Positions 1 to 15,400 of a stretch of DNA of 64,000 nucleotides are shown piece after piece (position 1 is the stretch's first letter; each line of letters opens with the position of its first letter). Source of the DNA: Symsagittifera roscoffensis (lineage: Eukaryota; Xenacoelomorpha; Acoela; Convolutidae). The notes below the pieces were generated by a model, which saw nothing but the letters and a program-made list of their open reading frames with translations, was not told the DNA's origin and made no database searches. The position numbers and the translations under genes were made by a program. The stretch is from NCBI RefSeq assembly GCF_963678635.1, contig NC_087065.1, positions 65,005,374 to 65,069,373 on the forward strand, written 5' to 3'.

Positions 1-216
1 ACAAAAAAAGTTGGTGCTGAAAGCTGCTGCATAAAACTGAGTAATTTGATAAGTAGAATTCAGTTGTCTACAATGTTTGCTTATCGTGAGCGTATTTAAA
101 ACATACATTCACTTTTGTGAGCTGAGAGATGTCGATTTGAGGCACACAATTATCGAGTGCGGCGCAAACCACTATACTCCAGAGTATAACCCCCCCAACA
201 GCACACGCCATCTCAC

Positions 217-443
217 CTGTTGCAGACGTTGCACAACAAAATCAATGGACTCCGTGAACACTTCAGTGAACATGTTCACCGGCTGTGAAGTGAATATGTG
301 GGAGAACCACTCGAGGATCTCCTTCTCTTCCTTCATCCGGGGGGCTCCAGAACCCCCACTGGAACTGGCCAGGTTAGAAGCTCTGATGAAAGGAGCTCCA
401 TGTGAGTTATAGCTAATCAAGTAGATGTCCAGTGCACGTAGAG
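217..443 (-). CDS. TRRAP: TRRAP exon 8 (last exon in window)
   Basis: Follows acceptor TTTATTTTAG with two bases completing the split codon, then LRALDIYLISYNSHGAPFIR and APRMKEEKEILEWFSHIFTS, ending ...VVQRLQQ before donor CAG|GTGAGA. It lies 12.3 kb from exon 7. Bases 1-216 belong to the next intron; I see no further exon there. Confidence 0.93.
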
Positions 444-3400
444 CTAAAATAAACCCAATAAAGCACAATTCTGAGGTGCGAATTAGCAATAAAAGGGCAA
501 AAATTCTTAATACCACTTAAAGCCAGGTGGTAACCAGTTATTCTACAGACGACAAAGTATTCAGTTCAAGGCTTTTTTGGCTTTATAAAATGTAGCTTAA
601 CAGTTAATGCAATACAAGAATATCTGTTTAATGTGCAAATATCTGGTCTATGCTGAAAATTTTTCAAATTCTTACAACAGGAGTCCAATTTCCCATCAAA
701 TTGTTTCTCCGTATAAACATTCGTGTATTAGCTCGCTCATCTTTCTTGAGTAATTTATTGGGCTTCAAATCTTTTTATGACTGTTTGAAGATTTTACAAA
801 AAAAAATAACAAAACAAAACAAAACTTTGCAAAACAAAACTTAAAGCATGCTTAAGCTTAGAAGAAAATGTTAATTGCGAACAGAGTCTGAATAAACAAA
901 AAATTTTGAATTTGTAAAACAACGGGAATAAGATTCCAAATCGGTCATGTGATTCAACCCAATAGTCAGTTAACCAGGAGACAGATGCGATGAAAACCTG
1001 GCCCATCACTGCGAATTGCAGTGAGCAAAATATCTGACAAGCAGCTGAATATGTGAGAGGCATAAAAACTTACGATGCAACGCAAATATATAACGGCAGC
1101 AATCGATAGCCAGTCAAAAAAATTGAAAAAATTCAGAAAAATATCAACCTAAGTGTTCATACGGTTGTCTCAAATAAAACTCAATTCAATGAAAACCTGT
1201 CGCTAGCTAATAAGTCAGCAAAAAATAAACAGTTAGACAAAATTTATCGAACGGTTACTATCAGGAGCAGATCTATGATTTTCAAAAATTATGTCGACTT
1301 TTTCTTAGCTCTCCCAAATTGATTTTCTGAGCTCTCCCAAATCATGATAAAGACACTATTTAGACAACATTTTCTGCGCCACATGCAATTTTTTTTAAAA
1401 ACATGCCAGAGCAAAAAGACGTTTTTAGGCACTTTTTGGAAAAATAGACAGAGTTAACCCAAATCCGCTATTGGTTACTATGGAGACAATATGCTGAGCC
1501 GGGAAAAATTATGGAGCAAAAACGATTTCTGTTTTATGTCTTGCCGATGCCCAGAAATGCATAGAAATCTTGTTTTACTCTTCAAACGACGTAATAAGAG
1601 GCAACTAAATCGATATAACAATCCGAAGTTAATTTAACTAAGTCGAAAATAAATAAAAGCAAAAAATATACAATAACTTGAACAGTTACTTGGCCAAAGA
1701 AAATTTCAGACATGGTACTATTCAATGATTAAAATAGCTGAATAATAACAAAAATGCGTGCCGAGGAACTAAGCCGATCAAAGTAATCAGAAACACGATA
1801 GTCCGAAAATGCGACTTTTATAAAGCTGATAATTTACAGAATTTTTGGATTTTTCGAGCGATGTTCCAAAAAACTTAGACAACAGCGAAGCGGAGCTTCG
1901 CTCACACTTGCGATACCACATAAAAATAGCATTTCAAGCTAGCAGACAGAAAAGATAAGCCACTAGGTCTAAGAAACCACAACTAAAAAAAATTTCAAAA
2001 TGTTGTCTGGAAAGATTTTTTATATGCTAAAAACGCGTCCAAAAACACAATTAACGGTACTTAATGAAAATTCAAAAACAATTATTGAGCGGCAACTGAG
2101 CCGACAAAAACTGAGTAAATTCCAGTAGAACCAAAAGCAAGATGTTTGACCCAAAAATTTTTGTGCGATTCGGAGGGGAGCAGAAAATTGTGTTTCCCTT
2201 GAAACGACCTGAAAAATACCAGCCAAAATCTGGTGAAAAAAAATCAGCTGAAAAAAAATCATTAAGGGTGAAAAAAATTATTGAATTCAGGGTTAATAAA
2301 ATTACAAATTGCAAGAATAACCTAAAAGCAACTATAAGGAAAAACACATACAGTAAAACATGATTCAATGTGGCAACTAACTCAACAAAGCATAAGCCTA
2401 CAGCATAAACTCAACAAAGCCTACAAATATTAGTCTGACAATCTTAATGAGAACAGAAAGTTTGGAGATTGAAAAAAATATCCGGAAATGCTAAAATTTC
2501 ATATGAACCAAATACCACCAGGATATAAGTCCAGATGAGTCCTGTGAACGAAGTTGTTTACAAAAAAAGTCTAGTACCTGGCTGCAAAAACTTTGTTAAT
2601 CTCAGGGGTAAAAGAATTCTAACTTGAATAAATTAGCAACAAAAACTTCAAATATAACGAAAAGAAAATGCTGAATTACTAGAAAGTCCAAATAAACTAG
2701 GAAAATAATTAATATAAAGCTATGCAGTCAAAAAAGACGATTATTTCTTTCTTTTATTGACTAACAGGAAAGTTTGGTGGGTATAAAATCAAAAACATAC
2801 AAAAAAGTCTTTATAATATCAACAATTAACTGAATAGGGAAAATTGAACACAATAGAGCAAGAGAAAAACAATAGGTGTTATAGAAAAAGAAGCGGAAAG
2901 CAACTAAATTTGACATTTTAAAACAATAAATTCTCCAACTTATCAGCAAACTTTTTTTTCTGAATTGCTAACTGATATGTTCGCAAACAATGCTTTCTCA
3001 ATTCGAATCTATTACATAACACGATTAACATAGCAAGTAAAAATGCTACAAAGCATTTAAATCCATCAAAAATCAGTTAATAAAAAAACTGATTGAAAAA
3101 TTATATCCGCATAAACTCATGATTTCAATTATCTTACCAAAAATCATGAAACCAACAGCATGCCATTCAAAGATGTTTGACTACAACTTGCAACAAATCT
3201 ATCTCTGTAAGAAAAAAGAAAAAATTGAAAAAGGAAATTTTTTATGTTTATATTTAGTTTTTTAAAGCGAGTCGGAGAAGTTGATTTTAAGCTTTCTAAA
3301 ATACCTAGTCAAATTTAAAAACAATCAATTAGGGAAAATTAGAAATTTTCATTAGGAAAGCAAGCCGACAGAAATGAAGTCGAGACCCAATGAGCTAAAA

Positions 3401-6400
3401 TTATCCGAAACAATGGAATCATTTCCAAGTTGCCGAAATACTTAGGATTTACATTACGAAACATAGCTAACAGAGAGTTGGAAAATAGGCATGAACGGAA
3501 CTGAAAAAAAAACTGACTTGTTTTTTTGAAAAACCTTCGACTTTTGAATTGACATTCACTTTTTGATAAAATGAACCCAATTTGAGAAAACTGGATCAAA
3601 AGGTAAAACTTTTATTTCGCTGGGAAATCTGATATTTAAATTCCATTTTCGAAAATAGAAGTCAATTACGTTTTTCGTGACTTTCATACTTTTGCTGCTC
3701 AATGGAGTTTGCCTTCTTTACCAAAAAAATGAAGTTAACTGAAAAAAAAAAATCAATAGTCAAACCGCGAAAAATCAAAATTGAGCGTGAACAAATAATA
3801 AGCCTTTTTCCCGAAAAAAAATCACCAAGACCTATACACGATTTGTCCAGACCTAGATTCAGATTTTAAAAAAAAACACTCATCAAGTTTTGATTTTCCA
3901 AGAACAGAACATGGCCTTGAAGCTCTTTGAATTAAACAGAGAGCTCGTAACCTTTATAAATGTTTTCTTGCAATTTTTTTTTACTTTTCGATAGCTGCCT
4001 AACTGAATTAATATACGAAAAATAAGGGGCAATTACGCTGGTTGCAAAGAAAATTAGTTGGATACGTTTTTGTTTAATTATTAAGTAATTTAATTTCATT
4101 TTTTGAAGTTCCTTCTTAAACACAGCTTAAATAGATTAGTATAAGCAACAGCATTAAAAAGATTTTGTTTAATTAACTATTTTGCGTTTGATTTTAATCG
4201 AGAAACAAGGAAAAACAAAAATCAAACAAACTAGCGTGTAGCGAACTTATCAGCAAATTTTTTTTTCTGAATTGCTAACTGATATGTTCGCAAACAATGC
4301 TTTCTCAATTCGAATCTATTACATAACACGATTAACATAGCAAGTAAAAATGCTACAAAGCATTTAAATCCATCAAAAATCAGTTAATAAAAAAACTGAT
4401 TGAAAAATTATATCCGCATAAACTCATGATTTCAATTATCTTACCAAAAATCATGAAACCAACAGCATGCCATTCAAAGATGTTTGACTACAACTTGCAA
4501 CAAATCTATCTCTGTAAGAAAAAAGAAAAAATTGAAAAAGGAAATTTTTTATGTTTATATTTAGTTTTTTAAAGCGAGTCGGAGAAGTTGATTTTAAGCT
4601 TTCTAAAATACCTAGTCAAATTTAAAAACAATCAATTAGGGAAAATTAGAAATTTTCATTAGGAAAGCAAGCCGACAGAAATGAAGTCGAGACCCAATGA
4701 GCTAAAATTATCCGAAACAATGGAATCATTTCCAAGTTGCCGAAATACTTAGGATTTACATTACGAAACATAGCTAACAGAGAGTTGGAAAATAGGCATG
4801 AACGGAACTGAAAAAAAAACTGACTTGTTTTTTTGAAAAACCTTCGACTTTTGAATTGACATTCACTTTTTGATAAAATGAACCCAATTTGAGAAAACTG
4901 GATCAAAAGGTAAAACTTTTATTTCGCTGGGAAATCTGATATTTAAATTCCATTTTCGAAAATAGAAGTCAATTACGTTTTTCGTGACTTTCATACTTTT
5001 GCTGCTCAATGGAGTTTGCCTTCTTTACCAAAAAAAATGAAGTTAACTGAAAAAAAAAATCAATAGTCAAACCGCGAAAAATCAAAATTGAGCGTGAACA
5101 AATAATAAGCCTTTTTCCCGAAAAAAAATCACCAAGACCTATACACGATTTGTCCAGACCTAGATTCAGATTTTAAAAAAAAACACTCATCAAGTTTTGA
5201 TTTTCCAAGAACAGAACATGGCCTTGAAGCTCTTTGAATTAAACAGAGAGCTCGTAACCTTTATAAATGTTTTCTTGCAATTTTTTTTTTACTTTTCGAT
5301 AGCTGCCTAACTGAATTAATATACGAAAAATAAGGGGCAATTACGCTGGTTGCAAAGAAAATTAGTTGGATACGTTTTTGTTTAATTATTAAGTAATTTA
5401 ATTTCATTTTTTGAAGTTCCTTCTTAAACACAGCTTAAATAGATTAGTATAAGCAACAGCATTAAAAAGATTTTGTTTAATTAACTATTTTGCGTTTGAT
5501 TTTAATCGAGAAACAAGGAAAAACAAAAATCAAACAAACTAGCGTGTAGCGCACCTCCGGTGATTTGAATTTTCGACAAATCATAAAAAGGGCATATATC
5601 GGAAACTAAAAAAGTTTGAGCGTTCATATTTGGAGGCAAGATTTACAACCCTTGATATTGTCTTGACAGCGCCAAATTACAGGGTTGGGAATTTCGAATT
5701 TTAAAATTCAAACAAATTAAGGATCGTGAATATTTTGAATATATAAATAAATGAGAAAACAGCAAAATAACGGCAACCGTAGCAATAGACGAGGGAATCC
5801 AACAACGCATTTTATTTCAAAAATTGAACGGAAAAAAAATTCAATTCTTTTTATACTAAAAAGCTCAAATCTCAAAAACTACTCGGTTCAATCTTCTGCT
5901 GTAAGGTTCAACTAAACCCGGCAGTAAGATGCACTGAAGTTGCTTGACGCTTTATAGATATTAGATTAGATGGAAAACATTATATATTTTGTAAATTTTC
6001 ATTTTCTAGAATAGCCTTCAAACTTCTTCACGATGCACTCAACTTGTCAATAAGCCATTTAGAAACGAAGCAAAACGATATCAATGGGCCGATAGCGCAA
6101 TGTATGATAAAATATTCTACTAATAAAACAAAAAAAAATCAACGTAAAATAAATCTACTTCGACACTGCTTCTCCCATCCCAACTGAATAAGGAATTTAA
6201 AAAAGAGGCCAGGCGGGTTTGGTGCTCGCGACAGGTTTAGTGCTCGCGACAGGTTAAGACCAAGACAATGGTACATCTAGGAGGCTTTGAAACATGAAGT
6301 TTTATTAAGTGTTATTTTCAAAAAGGCAAGATCGACACAAATTCATCCTGGTGCAATTTGATCAAAAACGCCTTAAAGTTTTTTGTATTCATTTTCTATG

Positions 6401-9400
6401 ATGTTTTCTTTCTTTGTTTTCGCTCATTCTATATTTGTTATTCGTCAAAAGCAACTAAGAAAGTTTGAAATAACTAACAGAAAAGAAATACTGAGAAATG
6501 AAAAAGTTTTGAATTAATTTTTAGTTTTTCATTTGAACCGCACAAGCAGACATATCTACAATCAAAACGTTTGGAGTTAAAAAATTTTAAAAATACAAAA
6601 AGCATAAGCCCTGAGAGAAAGGTTATTAGGGTCGACAAGGACATATCGGAGAGAGGAACTTTAAAAAGTTGGAAAAATGCCCTCTTTCAATTTGCAAAAA
6701 AAATTCGCTCGCTGTCGAAAAATGTTGATAATCTGCAAGTTTCAGCTCACATTACATTTTTAAGGAAACGCCAGTGGCAATATGCTTAACTGAGACTTGG
6801 TTAAAAAAAATAGCCAAGATAGCAGGATTTTTAGCATTGAGGGCTTAAATTGGATTGAAAGAAGCTGCAGAAAAAAGGGGAGGCTGGGTTGGTGTAAATA
6901 TGAGGGAAGACCAAAAGTAAATTATGGGCAAGTTAATGGGTTCGGATTACAAGTATGGGTTACAAGTTCTTATGATTGTCCAAAATATACAAAAAAACTT
7001 CTTCTGTTTTAACAATAGTTTATACTCGCCCCTCATCAGCCAACAAAATAACTTTAGCAAAATTGCAGATTCATCTGGGTTCTCTAATTCTGCACGAGAA
7101 ATAAAACCCATAGTACATCGTGATTTGATTATAACTTCAGCTCAAAAAAATGGCTAAATTGTTAAGCAATCTTTCGGGAAATAGTTTATTTTTGCTGAAT
7201 TTGGAGAAAACTACAGACGAAACCAACACTTCAACAACTTGCATATATATTTTTTATAAAAGCCATGACATGACGGAAGAATAGAAAAATTACAAACGTC
7301 TTTAACTGATCATTACGCAGTTAAACTTACGAACGGTGGTTTACGTCAAAACGGAAGCAAAGAACGACTAGTGTCCAGAAATAAGCTCAACCTAGAAAAC
7401 CCAATTTTAAGGAGCAGATAAACAACGCGAATCATGATGAAACAAAAAATATAGAGATTTTTAATGAAAAAAAAAATACCGAAAACGCTTTTGAAGAGCT
7501 GCAAAGAAGTCTCGCAGAGAATCTGAATCATAAATAACCCATCAACCCGTATATCAAAAATAACCCAAAATTAAAACATGTAAGCTGTAGATAGATAACC
7601 AAAATAATACTGCTTCTGTAAGAAAAATCTTCAGAAGCCATTGTATAATCATAGTGAAGACAGAAAAAATATGTGTCAAAACGTAAAATAAATAATTTGA
7701 AGCAAAATGAAAAAACATCACAATAGAAAATTAGACAAATCAGCTAAGACAGATGGAACTAACAATTTTTTTTTCAAATTTAAACGAAAATAGGAGGGAT
7801 AAGACTAAAAAAAACCGTTGAGACTTCCGGAATGAATTTGGATTGTTTTAATGGATTCTTTCTAAGTATTGGCGAAAAAATGGTACGCACGTTTTATGAA
7901 GATTGCCAACTCTGGAACAGTACATACATTCAATGTATCTGATAACTATTGGCCAAGAGGAAATTTTGTAAGTATTAGAATCTGTCAACGGAGAAATGAC
8001 TACTTTTTGAAATATGTTAAATGGGCTAATACACCAGTATTAACAAAATTGTTCCAAGATTGTTTTGTGATGCTATTTTTCAGATTGCCTTGAGCAGCTA
8101 AACTGCTTCAAGTCTATAAAGAGGGTAATCAGGCAAATCATCAAAAACTCGACCAATAGCCTTGTTGCCAGTGCTAGGAAAGCTCCTGGAAAGACTTATA
8201 TACAACAGCAAAATATCATTCAATAAACTTGACTTAATTGCCATAAATCAGTTTGATTTTCTGTTACGTCGAGCAACAGTTGATGCAATTGTTTCACTTA
8301 TCAAACACATAAGACACATTTTCACGATCAAACAAAAATGACACACTACACAGACATAAATTTGAAAAGCAGTCGACCTATCAGATCACTCTGTTGTTGA
8401 AAAGTGCGAGTCCTCTGGACTACGAGGTAGGTCCGATTTGCAGATTAAAAAAATCTCATCTGAGTCATCGGAAGCAGTATAAAGCCCTGAACACCAAATT
8501 CAAAGCTAAGGTTAATCGCTTCGGTTTTCCCCAAGGATCTATTCATGGTCCACTGCTTGTCTGAAGCGAAATCAATTCAAACCAGGAAAACACAAAATCT
8601 ACACTGTACCCAGACGACACAGTATTTATGACATGTACACAGATGAAAACTGAGCATGCTGAACGACAGGCTGCTTTGAAAAATTAGCACAAAGCTTCAG
8701 ACAAAACAAGCTGACATTAAACGCTGATGAATCAAAAACCTAAAATTTTTAACCCGAATACGTAAATGATCAGTTAAATGAGCGGAAGAATTTTTTCGAT
8801 ATCTTAAAATGCACGCAGATGAAGAGCCAAATTTCGGTCAACACGTTGATTTTCTCAGTAAAAGTCACTAAGTTTTGCCAATTTTCTAGAGGTGACGCAT
8901 TAGTGAAAATGCAGATTCAATATCTTTCAAATTACAGTTCAGGGTATTGATTACCAAAACTTATGGGAAAAATCTGTTTAACGTCAAGGAAACAGTAAAT
9001 GTGCTTTGAAGAAGCGGATATAATCGATTCTGTTCAAATAACGCTAACTGGCAAAAATGATGAGCATTTATGTTTTACAAAAAATTACTATTTCAACAGA
9101 AGCATAATGTTGAGAATCAAAAACGAACATGATATTTTGACAAAAACTCATACATTGAAATTTAATGAATTCAACCCGATTTTCAATTACGATGATACCA
9201 TTTTTTCAAACTGCTCCATGATCAAAAAAGAACTGAGACAATCTTTGAAACAGCCTATCCATTAATGAAGTCGACCTCAGTTCTTCATGGTCAATTGTGG
9301 TACAATAATTTATCCTTTTCAATTGATACAGATTCTTGAAAAACATCAAGGGTCCTTATTAATCCAAAACAGATTCCGATTAATTCTTAAAAGCACTGCA

Positions 9401-12400
9401 ATCAATTCTTCTGATCAGTCAGAAGAAATATATGCATTTACATTAAAATTTGCGCCGAAACAAAATGTATGCCATGAACTATTATAGAGCAGCGAACCCG
9501 TTAAATACCAAGGGCTTTAGCGCTTTTTTTATGGAAGCCTTAGTTAACTTAGGTATCATGCTTAGCAGCGCAGATAGTGGAAAAGCTTATGAGCCGCTTC
9601 TGTGTGGCGATGAGGGGAGAGACGACAGATGAGACAATTATTAAATTACCGTCTACAAAAAAGCGGACCGGAATTAAGCCGACAAAACTTTTTGATCAAG
9701 ATTGACGTTTTTACCTTAACATTTTTTGACTTTTGAAAAAATATCTTGTAAAATTCGTTAATACGATTATGAATGAAATTGTCAAACCTATAACATAAGA
9801 CTAGAACATGAGATCAAGGTGAATATTCGAAAAAAAACCCAAGCTAGGCCGTCGAGACCTTGGACGAATAGCAAAAAGCCAGAAATAACAACGTTTAGAG
9901 CCAAACAAACCAGCGGGATTCGATCTGCGTCAAAAAGCCAGATATTTTACGACTAGGCAACCATGTGTATTATAAAATTGAGAATTTTACTTTGAATATT
10001 GAAGGAAGATGAATTTTTCGTTCTTGTTTAATGTTTAATTTCTACATTCTTTGAATGAAAAAAGTTGTTGACGGAAAATAGTCTACTACTCGGTTTAAAT
10101 ACCCTTGCTCAACTTATTCGTAACACAGGGTGAAGCCAAGCTTCGCGCCACGTGCGATGCAGGAAGCTGCAAGTTAAAAAAATGAGAAGTTGAATTAAAG
10201 TTGTTTCGCGAGTTTTTTTTAATCTACAAGCAAAAATTTTATTCCAGCTTCAACTAACTTGACTGCACTGCATTAATTGTTCATAAGATAAGCGATGAAA
10301 CTTTTCAAAAATTGCAGGAAAAAAATATTACACCACTGCAAATCGAGCAAAACGTAAATAGCGTATAACAAAAATTCAAAATTAGAAAACTTAAAAACCG
10401 GAACTTGATTTGAAAATCAAATTTTTCTAAAAACTTTCGAAAAAAATAAAAATCTCGAAACAAATTTTTAATTGGTTGAAAAAGCGCTGCAAAAAATCTC
10501 AAAACACAAGATCCAAAAATAGTACTGCTATATGGTTTTAAAAAATTTGAGCTATGCAAAATCATAGAAAAAAAATTTTTTTTAAGGAAAAATAGCGGAA
10601 AATCAACCGGTAATTGATACAAATACAAATAATTGATACATTAGAAATTTTTTAGAAAAAATTGGACCAAAAAACTCAGGAACACACTTGCCCCACCAGA
10701 AAGAACATGGTAAATAAAGCCGCATTTAATTGACGAGGGTCAGTGAGGTTGGCTTTAAATTTTCAAAGTTTCCAGTACGAGTTACAAATACAAATCCAGT
10801 ACGAGTTGCAAATACAAATACACACAATTTTTATATTCCATATATTAAATTGGAATATAAAAATTGAAGACAACCACACTAACTTTGTAACAAATCGCAA
10901 CGCATAAAACTGGATAAATTGAATTAGAAAATTACTGAAATCGAGTTTTTATTATTGCTATGTTGTTTGAAACAAATAGCTTTTTTCGGTTCATTTGATG
11001 AATTACAAGTGCATCAATTGTGTTAACTTATTACTATTCGAAAGTCAAAGCACGTTCTATCAAAAAGCTGTCATGGTGCCCGAAAAGTGGCACCAATATT
11101 TGCGACTTAGTTTAGAAAAAAAGAAGGTTCTTAATGATACACTAAGATGACGCTAGTGTAAACAAAGGAAGTGAAGTGAACTTAAAACGAAATCAAAAGT
11201 CAAACCACGAAACTAAGGCGTGAACAAATATTTAGGCTTCTTCCTAGAAAAAAAAACAAAAAAAAATCACCAAGATTTACATAAGAGTACAAACTACGTT
11301 CATTACTCTTAATCAATAGAATTGATTTATTCCGCTGGTAAACTTAAAAACTAAAACGCACTTTTGGAACAAAGACGCTTTTTTGGTGCAAAAAAACCTG
11401 AGAAAATAATACACATAACCTAAATAATTCTCTTCAATTCGTTTATTGACACTCTGCAAAAATTCGCTGAGAACGTGCTTGTGCCGGTTGACGTTTGCGT
11501 TCTCTTCCCTTTAGAAAAGTAATATCACTATAGAAATTTGGAGAATCAGATAGTTTTGCCATTGCTAGCTTAAGGACCTTACTTAGCCAGCAGGTGTTGT
11601 GTCGCCTTTTTATTTCCATGTCCTTTACTTAACTGAATCATTTCCTCTATTAATTCCGTCGCTCATCCTCATCGATGAACCAACTGAAAATTTGCTCAGC
11701 TTGTATTGTCCACAGATGTTTTAGCACATTTTCCACTAGGTAGAAGACCAAAATCAAGATTTCATTTGTTTGCGAAAAATAACTTGGTTCCTAATTAGGA
11801 CCGTAAGTTCAATTACTGGCCTAACTTTTGGACTGGAAAATGTTGTCTCACTTCAGTCAACGAGCATGGATCAGGGTTGATAGACAACCAAAAAAAAAAC
11901 ATTTGGCTGCGACGTGGAGATTTTATTTTAACCACTTAACAGCCACTCAACAATTTCTACGTTTTGATAATACTTACGCTTAAGAGATCGCCATTGATTG
12001 AAATCCTCACTATCCCAACGAAACTCAGCAATAGTTAAATCCAGCAAAGGATAAACAATTTTAGCGACAAGATTTGGCAGCGTTTTGTTGAGACGTGATT
12101 TAAGATTTGTCAGCGTTTTGTTGAGACGTGATTTAACATCTTTTGGGCACTTTTTGTAAAGCTATTACCAAAAAAAATAATAATAAAATAGAATTTATTC
12201 GGTACTGGCTACCAATTGGCTCAAAATACGACTTTTGAAAAATTTTTAGGTTTGGTCAACTATTAAAAACTGTCCAAAAACTGCCTTCTTTTGCCTTTAC
12301 ACAATCCAGTTCTGATTTCACTTTACGATATGACTATTTTTTCCTATTTGAGTTTGCGTATTTTCGACAGAATTTTCGTGATTTCGATCAAAATTTTGAT

Positions 12401-15400
12401 GATGAAAAAATTGGATTGTAAAATGAAAAGCAAAAAATGATATTAATCTAGGTTCGCAAAAGAGCAGATCGGTCCAATTTTCGGTCAGGAGTTTCTAATT
12501 TCTATATTACGTAGAGGTAACTTTGATTATGGATTTGCGTTTTTCAAGTATCTATGTTTTTCCTGTAATTAATGTACACATTGCCAATAGCTGATAAGTT
12601 GGACACCTTTTTACTCAAAAAATATAGCTTGCAAACTATTAATTAGATTCAAAAGACAAAGACAAGTGACTTCATAAGTCAGAAACCAATTGTTTACACT
12701 ATCACAAAACAACAAAACAAAAACCTGTTCCGTACCATAATATAAGAGATCTCTCAACATTTGCACAATTTCAGACTCCGAGGGTCTTGCAGTGGGCGGT
12801 ACTCGGGTAGTCTCACTTCCACTTCCATTCTGCTGGATCGGTGATAGGTTCTGAGCCACCGATTTGGCACCCATCACCAGCACACGGACTAAGTTGCGGC
12901 ACTCACTTGCAGACATTGGGGGGATGACGACCTCGGCTGGTACTCGCGATGAGTCGCTCTGTTTCTTGGTATCGGATGAATCCTGGTTGGTTTTGGAGCT
13001 ATCCGAACCCATCTGCTGTTCGGCGTCCATCTGCCACAAACAAAATTAAGTTTGGAATTGAATTCAAATTCGAGCCTTAAATACTCGAGAAAAATTACAG
13101 TTTACTATTGTAAGTTGAGAAAACATAGCCAATCGAAGATTGGAAGAGTAATGGAACGCAAGTAAACATTAAAAAACACTGACTTTGTTGAAAAAAAATC
13201 TCAACTTTCGAATTTCAAAGAAAAAAAATAGATGCCCTTTAAGCGCTTTGAATTTCTAGAACGATTTATAATAGGCGCTTTTTTGATAACATTAACCCAA
13301 CTTGAGAAAACTGGATCAACAGGTAAAGTTTTTATTCAGCTGGAAATCTAACAACTAAATTCCACTTTCGAAACAAGAAATCGTTCACGAATTTTCGCGC
13401 AATTTGCTCGTTCGTATTTGGAGTGCTTATTACGTCACTTTCAACAGATGAATTTCAATTGAACTCAAAAAGTGATTACTCTTTATAAGTTTCCGAAGCG
13501 AAATTCACAGAAATTTTTTGGGGACATAACCAAATATCATTAGACAAAATTGAAGATCTCAATAAAAATTTGTCTGGGGATGCCATCAAAAACAGTTAAT
13601 TACATTAGAGCCACTCGTCGGCTGTTCTTTGTCTTGCGCCGTTTCTTCATTTGAATCCACCACAACATCCACCTCCATACTTTTCCCAACTGAGGACGAT
13701 GAGGAATCCCCCACGACCACTCCTGTGTCAGACTCCTGACTCGCCATCTTCACATCACCTATGTCTGCATTCAATAGATCAGTGCCACTCTCGGCGGCTG
13801 CGTTTTTCAATTCACTTTTCTCATTTTCATCACCTTCGCTTTTTGATTGCTCCTCGCTAAAAATAACATTATTTGAACAATTTTCCATCAATTATAATTA
13901 GTGTCTGACCCGGGATTTTTCATACTGAGGCGTGAAATCATTCTTTCAAAATTCAATCTACACCAATAATGCACATTTTAAACTTCTGCATTCTAAGAGT
14001 AATCCACTCTACAAACAAATCGAGGCATCTATAACTCTTTTCTTAACTTCTCTTTTTCAAACCTGTTTGACCATCGACTACTAGAGGTAATCAATCATCA
14101 GAAAGATCTTTAGATGACTAAGTTTGAAAAATGTACCGGGGACTTGTCATGGAGCCTGGGAAAATCCTAAAAACCATCGAATTTAAAACTTGTTTCATGA
14201 AGATCTGTGCGCCACATTACAATGCTACAAAAACAAACATAAACCTAACAACTGACCACTTTTTGAAGATGATTGGCAGGTGATATTCAGCCAGCACCTT
14301 GAACTTCTTCACGAACACTTGCAGAAGCCGCACTTGGATCAGTCTCGCTTGCATCACATTCACCTTATCCGCTGTATTCGAACTGCCGGTTGACGCCTTT
14401 GCGCTTATCAAATCCGAGCCAAGATTCAATAGCAATTTAGCCGACGTCGCTTGAAGCCACACAGGTAGTGCATCGTCTAACAGACATTTACTGAAGTAGT
14501 GAATCGCAGTGGCCGATTGTGTAAACGACAGACTAATCTTGATATTATTCACTAGATCAGCCAATGTGTTATAACAAAGAGCTCTTAGAGACTCTTTAAC
14601 AGTATAGGATGTACCGATTAGAACTGAATCGTCGAATAATTCGTTTATATGCGGTATAAAATTATTTCTCAACTCGGACGAGAAAATGTGTTTGGTGGCG
14701 ACCATTATTTCTTTTCTCAAATGAGTAACTTCTGAAGGGCAGTTCCTCAACAGGCCCATGATTCCCTCAGCGATTGGCTGTGCATGTTGTCGGATGATTT
14801 CAGGGTATGCCTTCAGTCCATATGCTACGAACGAGAACGTCTTCACTTGAGCTGCCATGAAGTCCACGTACAATTCATCAGAAAAGGATGATTTAGAATC
14901 ACTGAAACATTTCAAAATCTAATCGATAATTTTACATAACCTGGCTGAACCGTTGAAATTGGACGACGAGATTACAAGTTAGGTATGAAAAAATTGAACG
15001 CAAGAAGAATTGGTAAAAAAGGCCACCTCTGCAGTAATAACCAAAACACGGATAGGACTGCGTATTTAAATCCAGTTTATTAGAATAACTAGGTCATACA
15101 CAGAGGCAAAGCGGATATTCGCATCACTTGCAAACCAAAATGTATGCCAGTGTTCAGGCTTTTTTAAAACTGACAAAAAAAATGTGTCATTTTTCATATT
15201 TTACAGAAGCCAAGTTGCACTTCGCAAACACATGCGAGAAAAGAAGCCCCAAAAAGCGGAAAAAAATAGTACAACCGAACTCCCGACCTGTAGATTAAAA
15301 ATTCATCATATGACCTAGCATCTGCACCATGGCCACTTAACAATAGTTGAACACGAGCCCAGCTAAAGCTGGGGTACCTGTTTGATATATATATATTTTT

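Noticed and set aside
3339-4906. Two identical 86-aa minus-strand ORFs (3339-3599 and 4646-4906)
   Set aside because: Identical because of the tandem duplication. No ATG start, domain or splice context; AT-rich composition like the surroundings.
9905-9970. Functional tRNA gene
   Set aside because: Promoter boxes are present but the acceptor stem and anticodon arm do not pair properly; better explained as a SINE head.
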